Shown: one piece after another, positions 45,801 to 53,045 of the stretch
Layout: each line of letters opens with the position of its first letter
Numbering within the stretch: the first letter of the stretch is position 1
Position numbers and translations under genes: made by a program
Assembly (NCBI GenBank): GCA_964511065.1
Contig: CAZEEG010000014.1
Span: 1-64,000, forward strand
DNA: 64,000 nucleotides
Direction: 5' to 3'
DNA from: CALBRZ01 sp964511065
GTDB lineage: Bacteria; Planctomycetota; Planctomycetia; Pirellulales; S012-138
Notes under the pieces: model-generated
What the model was told of the DNA's origin: nothing
The model's input: the letters and a program-made list of their open reading frames with translations, nothing else
The model's database searches: none

Positions 45801-47155
45801 GGCTTGCCGATCGCTTGAATCGGCAGCGGGTAGGCTTGCCAGGCGGCATCTCGATATCCGGCATCTCCGGATCCAGCGGTGCTGGGCGAGGCATCCAATT
45901 GCACCATCGTCCCGAGCGGGTGTTCCAGCAGTCGGGCGGCACCGCTGCTGAGCGGACCACTGCGAAAGCCGGGCAGCGGCCAATCGCTGATTCGCTTGAG
46001 CCAGGAAGGGTTGGCCGGGTCGAATTCATGGACCACCTGCCACGATTCCTCTGGCTGGGCCGGCGCACTGGCCGACAACACCAGGAACTGCACGGAGCGG
46101 CGGGCGGCCACCTGTTTGAGTCCCAGGCGGCTTCGTAACCCCAGGACCGTAGCCTCGATATGGAGGTTGTACACGCCCTCGTGCCCGGGCGCGGGGAACT
46201 CAATGGCCAGCGGCTCATCGACCCAGGGATTGGTAACAGGTGCGGCGGGCATGGCCGAAGCGGGCGCAGCCCCGGCTGTTCCGGCACTTGCCGTTGCGGC
46301 CGTAGAACTGGGGATCACGGTTGTGGAAACCGGGCTCGACGCAGTGCTGGGAGGCCGATTCCCCAGCCCACCCGCGGTGATCGTTCGGTCGAACTGATGG
46401 TTCCAGAATACATCGTCGCCTCGGGCCGAACGCACTTCCAAGCGGAAGCGGATTCGGGTACCGCTGGCGACCGGCAACATATGGGGGTGGAGTTGTGCCT
46501 TGAACAATTCACCCGGGGCAAAGATCAGCGAACTGCGCTGCATCTCGATGCGCAAGGTATCGCCGGGAACGCGCTGCACCAGCAGGCGATTCCCTTGCTG
46601 GTCGATCTCGCTGCTGTGGTACTGGTCGACCAGTTGCTGCAGCGGAATCTCAATCACCTTGGGCGATGCTGGTGGCTCACCCAGCGGGGTGAGGCTGACC
46701 ACCAGGACGGCCGAGCGGGGAGCCAGGGCCGTGAGGTCCAAGCCGTCGTAGGTTCTTGGACTGGGCTGCTCAAAGACGAGTTGCCCTTGCTCGCACCAAG
46801 CCGAACCGGGGACATCGGCCTCGATTCCCAGCGGTGCCAGCAAACCCAGGGTACCTTCGCTCAGGGTTACTGTGCCTTTCCACTGGCAGGCGGCCCCGCC
46901 GCCCCAGGCGATGCGGAGGTTCCAGCTTTCGCTCGGCTCAGCGGCCTTGGCGGAGGGAATACAAGCCATCCAGGCGAAGCCCACCCCAGCCAGAAGCAAG
47001 ACCAGGGAGCATCGGCTGCTCGGTTGAGCAAGCGAGATACCGGAACGCCAGGCCCGGCGCGCATCGCCAGCCATCGTGCCCAGGCTGGGCACTCGGCAAG
47101 GCCGCTGGCCGTGGGGCCGCGGCGCAATGGCGATCGGGCGGGGTACGTCGTGCAT
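42890..47155 (-). CDS. very large exported protein with a GH-like TIM-barrel domain
   Basis: A 1421-residue protein (the start could be ATG 47074, just before the signal). A hydrophobic signal segment (SLVLLLAGVGFAWMACIPSAKA) leads to N-terminal beta-rich regions, one with a Ala/Thr/Pro-rich linker. Around 600-1000 a barrel-like catalytic region is suggested by LFAYLDKPLFAKNFLGAEAV, LAQYLKHLGYGGAVVTAACEG, IPAVEFSSPLPELETLLR and LVWVGADGLSWR, which resemble family-10-like glycosidases. A C-terminal carbohydrate-binding-like part (GWSASMQPGTSVELDT, SVWLRIDDPQQQ) and a Gly/Ser-rich tail follow. Its role is likely polysaccharide handling at the surface; this is inference. Confidence 0.7.
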   Translation of the reverse strand: MHDVPRPIAIAPRPHGQRPCRVPSLGTMAGDARRAWRSGISLAQPSSRCSLVLLLAGVGFAWMACIPSAKAAEPSESWNLRIAWGGGAACQWKGTVTLSEGTLGLLAPLGIEADVPGSAWCEQGQLVFEQPSPRTYDGLDLTALAPRSAVLVVSLTPLGEPPASPKVIEIPLQQLVDQYHSSEIDQQGNRLLVQRVPGDTLRIEMQRSSLIFAPGELFKAQLHPHMLPVASGTRIRFRLEVRSARGDDVFWNHQFDRTITAGGLGNRPPSTASSPVSTTVIPSSTAATASAGTAGAAPASAMPAAPVTNPWVDEPLAIEFPAPGHEGVYNLHIEATVLGLRSRLGLKQVAARRSVQFLVLSASAPAQPEESWQVVHEFDPANPSWLKRISDWPLPGFRSGPLSSGAARLLEHPLGTMVQLDASPSTAGSGDAGYRDAAWQAYPLPIQAIGKPHIVEVSFPSDVPQTLGISIVETGPGRTTPAVSLDSGFDLPHPSAGPQRWLTHRLVFWPRTEAPWLLLHNRRRALPAVYGRVRLLAGPARLPELEPSATDPVPQQPPAKLAKPSERALFAYLDKPLFAKNFLGAEAVDGWSGKALSDWTTFYEGADRLAQYLKHLGYGGAVVTAACEGSAIYPSDLLQPTPRFDTGTYFASGQDVQRKDVLELLLRLFDRYDLQLIPAVEFSSPLPELETLLRAGGPDAEGLVWVGADGLSWRHRYRGSGPAAYYNPLHPRVQAAMLQVVRELARRCANHESFHALSITLSARGYAQLPGPEWGFDDATIARFTEDTGIEVPGTGPTRFAQRAAHLLGPQREAWLAWRAGVMRNLYRAMRRELVLAKPGADLILAAGKMFDGPPWQSRLVPSLPQRFDAASILLEAGIDPQLHREPGIVLLRSEKVQLAERLDSLSPQLGWDIARAFGGPQGAGTVEASLLHHASLDADVPSFESRAPFAPGVGWIAAHTPPAAEYNRRRFVRHLAAFDSRKLFDGGFMLPLGQEESLQELLAVLRSLPGQSFTSVDRVPQPLTVRIAAADQQTWLYAVNDSPWQVKARLYLEGTAVEKLVRVGLNEETIALDSTSEGRVWELEIEPYGLAAAKIDAVGVKVHRVEVRLPPDCHKPLNDKLEELAARAASLRETPQPLPLVNRGFETLGDQHQPEGWSASMQPGTSVELDTQHKHQGERSVKLTSNGPILSLVSDPLKPPETGRFAVSVWLRIDDPQQQPPLRLAIEGILEGGNYYRHAPVGHGERVPKLHSRWTQFVFQVHDLPTQGLSELRVRFDLMGPGQVWVDEVQCFDLLFRRDELVELSKLITLAGVKLQNHEIADCLRLLEGYWPRFLTMHVHDHPPAENIAGTAAQGTGSSSGSTGGSDQTPGAGPPRGNNNPGAGTGGDAGQQAQGPTSKPAERTGFMDRMKQFVPRWMRF

Positions 47156-47845
47156 CCGTGCTGACGCGCCTCAACGCGAGTGGGGAGGAACCGCCGGTGG
47201 CGGCCCGATTCCGTTGTGGTGCAACTTCCAGGGACTCATTGCCAGCAGTGCCGGCGCTTGCACATCCTGATCTGAGCCGCCGGCACCAACGGAAAGGTCG
47301 CGGAGTATACCCTCGCCCCGCAACAACAACCTAGGCCGATTTGGGCTAAGGGCGCTAGCGTGCTTGCGCGCCTGTTGCCCGGGGGGCTTTACTCGGGGCT
47401 GTGTGCCGAGGGGGCGTTGACTGGGGGGGGGCGCTGTCGCTGCTGTGCTGCCGGGTGAATCGCCCCCCATATCCGGGCCGCCGGCTACTTCCCGCCATTT
47501 TTGCCCGTTGATTGCATCTGCATGCGCGTTGTAGGATCGATCCATGAACGCCCCGGGCGGTGCCGTTGGGCTGCGGACGCCGTTTTGACCGCTGGGCGCC
47601 GTATGTCTGCCGGAACAGGATTCGTGGCACGCCCCCCCTGGCGAGGCGGCAGCGCGATCGCTACAAGCTACATTTGCCGTATCCAGGCGATGCATCGCCT
47701 GGGATGATCCGCCGTGGAGACGGCCTGGGCCGTGCGATCCCTCCCAGCGGCCGTGGAACAGCCGGCCGCACAACCGCCATCACCTGTACAAGCCTTACCA
47801 GCCATCCAACCTTTAGCGCAAGCCGCTCACTCCCAACGACTGTCT
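47156..47845. other. intergenic stretch upstream of aspartate kinase
   Basis: 690 bp between divergent genes. TTGATT (47508-47513), 18 bp and TAGGAT (47532-47537) make a plausible plus-strand promoter about 300 bp before the kinase start. A 200-codon minus-strand frame over 47171-47773 is Gly/Pro/Arg-rich and I do not believe it. Confidence 0.4.
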
Positions 47846-49663
47846 ATGTCACTGATTGTTCAAAAGTTCGGCGGCACCAGTGTTGCCGACAGCGAAAAGA
47901 TTCTGGCGGCCGCCCGCAAGGCCATTCGGGAACACCAGCAAGGCCACCAGGTGGTGGTTGTGGTCAGCGCGATGGGCAAAAATACCGACTTGCTCATCGA
48001 TCTGGCCCACCAAGTGAACGAGCGCCCCCCGGCGCGCGAAATGGACATGCTGCTCTCCACCGGCGAGCAGGTCAGCATCGCGCTGATGGCGATGGCGATC
48101 GATGCCCTGGGCTACCGGGCCCTCAGCCTGACGGGTGCGCAAATCGGCATCAAGACCGATAGCACCCACACCAAAGCCCGCATCCAGTCCATTAATACCG
48201 AGCGGGTTCGCCGGGCGTTGGACGAAGGCTACATCGTGATTGCCGCCGGCTTCCAGGGCATCGACGAGAGCTCCAACATCACCACGTTGGGTCGCGGCGG
48301 AAGCGATACCTCGGCCGTCTCGCTGGCCGCCGTGCTCAAGGCCGATCAATGCCAGATTTACACCGATGTCGATGGGGTCTACACCACCGATCCCCGCGTC
48401 CTGCCTGAAGCCCGCAAGATGAGCCGCGTCAGCTACGACGAGATGCTCGAGCTGGCGAGCCTGGGGGCAGGCGTGATGCACAGTCGCTCGATCGAGTTCG
48501 CCAAGAAGTTCCGCGTCCCGGTCCACGTGCGCAGCAGCTTTGCCGACGTGCCCGGCACGCTGATCGTGAACCAGCCGGAATCGGCCGAACGGCCGGTGAG
48601 CGGTGCCGCGCTGGTCAAGAACGACGTCCGGGTGAGCGTGCTGGGGGTGCCCGACCGCCCTGGTTCCAGCTATGCGATCTTCTCGCGAATCGCCCAGCGG
48701 AACATCGCCGTCGACATGATCGTGCAGAACGTAGGCACGCAGGGCAAAGCCGACATCAGCTTCACGGTGCCCCGCGAGGATATGGGCGCCACGCTGGAAG
48801 CCGTGGCCGAAGCCTGCGAGGAACTGGGCGCGGAAGGCTACACCTACGACGAGGAAGTCGCCAAGATTTCCGTCGTGGGGCTGGGCATGGCCCGGCAGAC
48901 GGGCGTGGCCCAAACCATGTTCCAGGCCCTGGCCGACGCCGGCATCAACATCCAGATGATCTCCACCAGCGAGATCAAGATTTCTGCCCTAGTGGCCAGC
49001 GAGCAGTCGCTGGCGGCCTTGCGGGTGGTGCACCAGGCGTTCGAGCTGCACAAGTCGCCCGGGGTGGAAGTCGATCCCAACGACACCACGCGCAGCAACG
49101 GCAACGGTGTCGACGTGCTGGCCAGCCTGCAAGGTTCGCAGCGCGAACTATCGCTCGATGAGATCGTCTCGCGGCTGCAAGGGATGGAAGACCTGACCAT
49201 CGGCAACATCACGCTGGACGACACCCAGGCCCGGGTTACGATCACCAACGTGCCCGATGCCCCGGGCGTCTCGGCCAAGGTGTTTGAGACCATCGCCGGA
49301 GCGGGCGTCTTCGTGGATATGATCGTGCAGAGCATGGGCCGCGATCGCCGGGCCGACCTCAGCTTCACCGTACCGCGTTCCGATTTGCAGCAGGCGCTGA
49401 CCCTGGCCCGGCAGGTGTGCAACGACCTGGGAGCCGGCCCGGTGACCAGCGCGCCGGAAGTTTCCAAGCTATCGGTGTCGGGGGTGGGGATGCGCTCGCA
49501 TACCGGCGTGGCGATCCGGATGTTCCAATCGCTGGCCGAGGCAGGCATCAACGTCGAAATGATCAACACCAGCGAGGTGCGCGTCAACGTGGTGGTCGAC
49601 GGCAGCCATGGACCCGCCGGCCTGAAAGCACTCCGCCAGATTTTCGCGGACGTGTGCCACTAG
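47846..49663 (+). CDS. lysC: aspartate kinase with four ACT domains
   Basis: A 605-residue aspartokinase, the first enzyme of Lys/Thr/Met synthesis, phosphorylating aspartate. The kinase core includes VQKFGGTSVADSEKI, STGEQVSIALMAMAID, GFQGIDESSNITTLGRGGSDTSAVSLAA and YTDVDGVYTTDPRVLPEARKM. After it there are two tandem ACT pairs, with repeats VSVLGVPDRPGSSYAIFSRIAQRNIAVDMIVQN and VTITNVPDAPGVSAKVFETIAGAGVFVDMIVQS, and VVGLGMARQTGVAQTMFQALADAGINIQMISTSE and VSGVGMRSHTGVAIRMFQSLAEAGINVEMINTSE. Usual enzymes have one pair (about 400-450 residues); doubled sets are known in cyanobacteria. Allosteric feedback by end products is expected. The start is ATG 47846. Confidence 0.95.
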   Translation: MSLIVQKFGGTSVADSEKILAAARKAIREHQQGHQVVVVVSAMGKNTDLLIDLAHQVNERPPAREMDMLLSTGEQVSIALMAMAIDALGYRALSLTGAQIGIKTDSTHTKARIQSINTERVRRALDEGYIVIAAGFQGIDESSNITTLGRGGSDTSAVSLAAVLKADQCQIYTDVDGVYTTDPRVLPEARKMSRVSYDEMLELASLGAGVMHSRSIEFAKKFRVPVHVRSSFADVPGTLIVNQPESAERPVSGAALVKNDVRVSVLGVPDRPGSSYAIFSRIAQRNIAVDMIVQNVGTQGKADISFTVPREDMGATLEAVAEACEELGAEGYTYDEEVAKISVVGLGMARQTGVAQTMFQALADAGINIQMISTSEIKISALVASEQSLAALRVVHQAFELHKSPGVEVDPNDTTRSNGNGVDVLASLQGSQRELSLDEIVSRLQGMEDLTIGNITLDDTQARVTITNVPDAPGVSAKVFETIAGAGVFVDMIVQSMGRDRRADLSFTVPRSDLQQALTLARQVCNDLGAGPVTSAPEVSKLSVSGVGMRSHTGVAIRMFQSLAEAGINVEMINTSEVRVNVVVDGSHGPAGLKALRQIFADVCH

Positions 49664-49827
49664 CCGCTTGGGGGGGCTGGCTGAGTAGCCGTTGGCGGTA
49701 CCACATGCCTCGTCACCGCGCGCCGCGACCTGGCACCACAGACTTTTGCCTGAGCCCACCGCACACAGCGACCTGCTGCCGTGATGGATGCGCGGACGGC
49801 GCGCCATGGTTTCACCGCCGCAAAGGT

Positions 49828-50652
49828 TCAGAACTGGTGGCCGGGCTGGGGACCGTTCTGGGTTTGGGTCAGAATTTCCGGCCCTTCTTCGGTCATCAGA
49901 ATCGTGTGCTCGAACTGGGCCGAGAGTTTGCCGTCGGCGGTGCGGACCGTCCAACCGTCGGTCGGATCGAGCACCGTCTTGTGGACGCCCTCGTTAATCA
50001 TCGGCTCAATCGTAAAGCACATGCCCGGCTCGATCCGCTTGCGGTACCCGGGGTGCGGGTAGTGCGGGATGCCTGGTTCCTGGTGGAACCGCCGACCGAT
50101 GCCGTGCCCTTGGTACTCGGTCACGACCGAGAAACCGCAGCTATGGGCGTGGCGTTCGATGGCGCGGCCGATGTCATTGATCCGGCCGTGCGGCCCGATC
50201 GCCTGGATTCCCAGATGCAGACATTCAAAGGTGCATTGGACCAGCCGTCGGGCGGTTTCGGAAACCTGGCCGACCAGGATCGTTTCTGACTGGTCGCCGT
50301 GCCAACCATCGACAATCGTGGTGAGGTCGATGTTGACGATGTCGCCCACTTTCAGCACCTGGTCGTCGCGGGGGATGCCGTGGCAGACCACTTCGTTGAT
50401 GCTGGTGCAGGTCGACTTGGGAAAGTTGAGGTATCCCAGCGTCGCCGGTGTATGGCCGTGGTCCAGCGTGTACTCGTGAACCAGGCGGTTGATTTCGCCC
50501 GTGGTGATGCCCGGCTGGACATAAGGGCGGATGAAGTCCATCAGTTGGGCATTGAAGCGCCCAGCGGCGCGCATGCCGTCCCGTTCATGTTCCAGGAGTA
50601 GCAAGCTGTTTCTCACGCGGCGCTGGCCGCCACTACGGAAAACTCGAGTCAT
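49828..50652 (-). CDS. map: methionine aminopeptidase type I
   Basis: A 274-residue enzyme that removes the initiator methionine. Metal ligands fit the family: Asp109 and Asp120 (NIDLTTIVDGWHGDQS), His183 (YQGHGIGRRFHQEPG), Glu216 (CFTIEPMINEG) and Glu248 (SAQFEHTILMT). The N-terminus (MTRVFRSGGQRRVRNSLLLLEHERDGMRAAG) is typical. A good promoter (TTGACA/GACAAT) lies 40-70 bp upstream on the minus strand. It is convergent with lysC. Confidence 0.95.
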   Translation of the reverse strand: MTRVFRSGGQRRVRNSLLLLEHERDGMRAAGRFNAQLMDFIRPYVQPGITTGEINRLVHEYTLDHGHTPATLGYLNFPKSTCTSINEVVCHGIPRDDQVLKVGDIVNIDLTTIVDGWHGDQSETILVGQVSETARRLVQCTFECLHLGIQAIGPHGRINDIGRAIERHAHSCGFSVVTEYQGHGIGRRFHQEPGIPHYPHPGYRKRIEPGMCFTIEPMINEGVHKTVLDPTDGWTVRTADGKLSAQFEHTILMTEEGPEILTQTQNGPQPGHQF

Positions 50653-50691
50653 AAGGGGATAGGCCTTTGGAATAGGATCAAGGGCCGCATT

Positions 50692-50721
50692 ATTGTCACC
50701 AACGCATGGTCAAGCTGTCAA
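50692..50721 (-). promoter_or_regulatory. candidate promoter of map
   Basis: On the minus strand TTGACA (50721-50716), an 18-bp spacer and GACAAT (50697-50692). The -35 matches the sigma-70 consensus exactly; the -10 is moderate. Predicted start lies about 35-40 bp before ATG 50652. Confidence 0.6.
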
Positions 50722-50772
50722 ACCCAGGCCCAAGGACACAGGGACTCTTAGCGCGCCCCCGCTTTCCGGCAA

Positions 50773-50830
50773 CGCAGTGTCCTTCGCAGCGCAGTGTCCT
50801 TCGCAGCATAGTGTCCTTGCATGGTGTCCT
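50773..50830. repeat. 17-bp tandem repeats
   Basis: CGCAGTGTCCTTCGCAG occurs at 50773-50789 and 50790-50806 in perfect copies, followed by degenerate copies (CATAGTGTCCTTG and CATGGTGTCCT) to 50830. An inverted fragment of the unit (CAAGGACACA) lies at 50732-50741. Confidence 0.6.
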
Positions 50831-51519
50831 GGAAAGCAGGTGGTACTTTGGCAGCACGTGAGGCCATGGTAGCAGGCGGCGTGCCAGCAGCATCCTCCGC
50901 CGCGCGGCTTCGCCCGTCACCAGCGCCGCCACTCTCGGACGGCCCCCTCACGGGGCGCGGGGCCGCTCCACCTCGGCACGGCACACCACGGCGATCCGCG
51001 ACGCAGGTTCGGCGCACCTAACAGCGATGTATCGGCACTGTATTAGTATAAACCTCAGGCAACGCCGCGGCTTGGCCGGATTCTTCAGGAAAAGCCGCGG
51101 CCGGCCCGCCCCCGGTTGGGCTACTGCCGTGGCAGGAAGCTGAGGGTGCGTCCCCAAGCTGCCATCTGGGTGGGTTCCATGGATTGTGGGGGCCAAGTGT
51201 CCGGTCGTCGTACGAACCGGCCGCGAACCGTCGTCTTTTCGGTGCAACCCGCGCCATTTCGGCGGACCGGTTCGATCTGCAGCGAGCATGCACTGTGCCC
51301 GCAGCCATCGCTGGGGTGGCACCCGCCCACAAGAGCCACAAGGGGGGGCCTGCAGCGGCGGGGCACCCGCGGTTAGTTCCTTTGCGGCTATTGGGCTGGG
51401 CGCGTGCCCCCCTGCCAGCAGGCTCGACACCCGGGGCGCGCACCCTGGCACGGCCGCCGCGATTTGTTACAACGTATCCGTCGTTGGCATATTTGGTTCC
51501 GACCGTCAGGGTTGTTTTG

Positions 51520-52812
51520 ATGTCGCTAGAACTTCGCACTCGGCTGTTCAACGAACTGGACCAGCTGGAGATCATCGATCCCCATACGCACATCAACGCC
51601 CACCAACCAGCATCCAGCACGCTGGCCGACATCCTCGGCTATCACTACTACACCGAGTTGGCCCACTCGGCTGGCATGCCGCGCGAGGAGATCGAGGAAC
51701 CGGATCTGGATCCCAAGGAGAAGGTGCGACGGCTGGTTCACAAGCTGGCACCGCTGGACAACACGGTGCAGTACAGTTGGCTGATTGAGATGCTTCAGGT
51801 GTTCTTCGGCTTCGAGCACGACCGTCTCACGCCGGAGAATTGGGAAGCGATCTACGACACCTCCGCCGCCAAGATGGCCCAACCGACTTGGGAAGACGAA
51901 GTCCTCCGCACCAGCCGCCTCACCGGCGTGTTCTTGACCAACGACTTTGACGACCCGCTGGAAGGCTTCGATACCAACCGCTACATCCCATGCCTGCGGA
52001 CCGATGATCTCGTGTTTCACCTGGCCAAGTCGCAGGTGCGCGAGCGGCTGGAGCGGTCGTCGAATGTTTCGATCTCCGACAGCACCACCTTGCGCAACGC
52101 CTTGAATGCGCTGTTTGAGCGGTTTGTCAGCCGCGGCGCCAGGGCGTGCGCCATCTCGCTGCCGCCGGATTTCGCGCCGGAGGCATCGCACGACCGGGCC
52201 GCCGCCGATGCCGCGGTGGACGCCGTCTGGCGGCAAGGGCAAGAAGCCGCGCCCGAGCAGCGGGCCCGGCTCAGCCAGCACGTTTTTTGGACCTTGGCCG
52301 AATTGTGCAGCGAGCATGGCCTGCCGTTCGACCTGATGATCGGCGTGAACCGCGCCGTCTACCCGGCCGGGGTCTACCAGGGCCAGGATTTGTACGACAG
52401 CCGGGTTTCACTGATCCAGTACCGCGAGTTGTTCAACGCTTTCCCGAAGGTGACATTTCCGATCTCCGTGCTGGCCAGCGTGACCAACCAGGAACTGACC
52501 AGCTACGCGTGGATCTTCCCCAACGTGGTCACCAACGGGCATTGGTGGTACAGCAACACGCCGACGTTTATCGAGCACGACGCGGCCGCCCGATTGGAAG
52601 CCGTCCCGCGCACCAAGCAGATTGGCTACTACAGCGACATGTACAAGCTGGAGTTCGCCCTGCCCAAGTTTGCGATGTACAAGCGGATTCTGGCCAAAAT
52701 TCTGGCCGAGAAATTCGTGATTGACCGCGGCTGGAGCGAAGAACGCGCCCTGGCGCTGGGCACCCAGGTGCTGCGCGACAATACCGAGTGCGTCTTCCCT
52801 GCCCAAGCGTAA
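51520..52812 (+). CDS. uronate isomerase-like amidohydrolase
   Basis: A 430-residue amidohydrolase-fold protein. It begins MSLELRTRLFNELDQLEIIDPHTHINAHQPAS, where DPHTH is the metal-binding HxH, and later shows PNVVTNGHWWYSNTPTFIEHD and a C-terminal Asp/Glu-rich helix. The layout and length fit the uronate/glucuronate isomerase (UxaC-like) family, which would give fructuronate or tagaturonate, but the overall likeness is weak and another sugar substrate is possible. Start ATG 51520; the upstream frame (51184) is not family-like. Two 28-bp repeats follow the stop, before the recG terminus. Confidence 0.6.
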   Translation: MSLELRTRLFNELDQLEIIDPHTHINAHQPASSTLADILGYHYYTELAHSAGMPREEIEEPDLDPKEKVRRLVHKLAPLDNTVQYSWLIEMLQVFFGFEHDRLTPENWEAIYDTSAAKMAQPTWEDEVLRTSRLTGVFLTNDFDDPLEGFDTNRYIPCLRTDDLVFHLAKSQVRERLERSSNVSISDSTTLRNALNALFERFVSRGARACAISLPPDFAPEASHDRAAADAAVDAVWRQGQEAAPEQRARLSQHVFWTLAELCSEHGLPFDLMIGVNRAVYPAGVYQGQDLYDSRVSLIQYRELFNAFPKVTFPISVLASVTNQELTSYAWIFPNVVTNGHWWYSNTPTFIEHDAAARLEAVPRTKQIGYYSDMYKLEFALPKFAMYKRILAKILAEKFVIDRGWSEERALALGTQVLRDNTECVFPAQA

Positions 52813-52913
52813 GGTAGCGCGCCTACCCCTGGCCGAATTGCCGGCGCGAAAGCAGGCACCGTGCCGGCGCCATTTGCCCATGGGCACACCGTCGTAAGCA
52901 AAGGTTGTATTTC

Positions 52914-52941
52914 ATCGGCCGGTGAAACCAGCCCTATCGGC
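52914..52941. repeat. 28-bp direct repeat, copy 1
   Basis: The unit starts ATCGGCCGGTGAAACC and ends AGCCCTATCGGC. An identical copy lies 54 bp further on. It contains a short palindrome (CGGCC...GGCCG-like ends in copy 2). It sits between two convergent genes. Confidence 0.7.
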
Positions 52942-52995
52942 AACCATCCCCAGTACACCAGGTGCCGGGCCGCGGGCATTCGGTGTGGCTACGTA

Positions 52996-53023
52996 ATCGG
53001 CCGGTGAAACCAGCCCTATCGGC
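52996..53023. repeat. 28-bp direct repeat, copy 2
   Basis: Identical to copy 1 over 28 bases. The two units are separated by 54 bp, so this is not a CRISPR (only two copies, spacer too long, no cas gene). Confidence 0.7.
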
Positions 53024-53045
53024 CGCACAGTCGTCGCACGCACGG

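Larger units (their letters stand above)
50653..51519. other. intergenic stretch with tandem repeats and promoter
   Basis: 867 bp between divergent genes. It holds the map promoter (50692-50721), tandem repeats at 50773-50830, and, around 51178-51312, a stretch that resembles the gap downstream of the BlaI-like gene. Overlapping short frames on both strands look non-coding. Confidence 0.5.

Noticed and set aside
47171..47773. 200-codon minus-strand frame in the gap before aspartate kinase
   Set aside because: Gly/Pro/Arg-rich, repetitive composition and no ribosome-binding site or family likeness.
52914..53023. Possible CRISPR array from the two identical 28-bp repeats
   Set aside because: Only two copies, with a 54-bp spacer, and no cas gene in the window.
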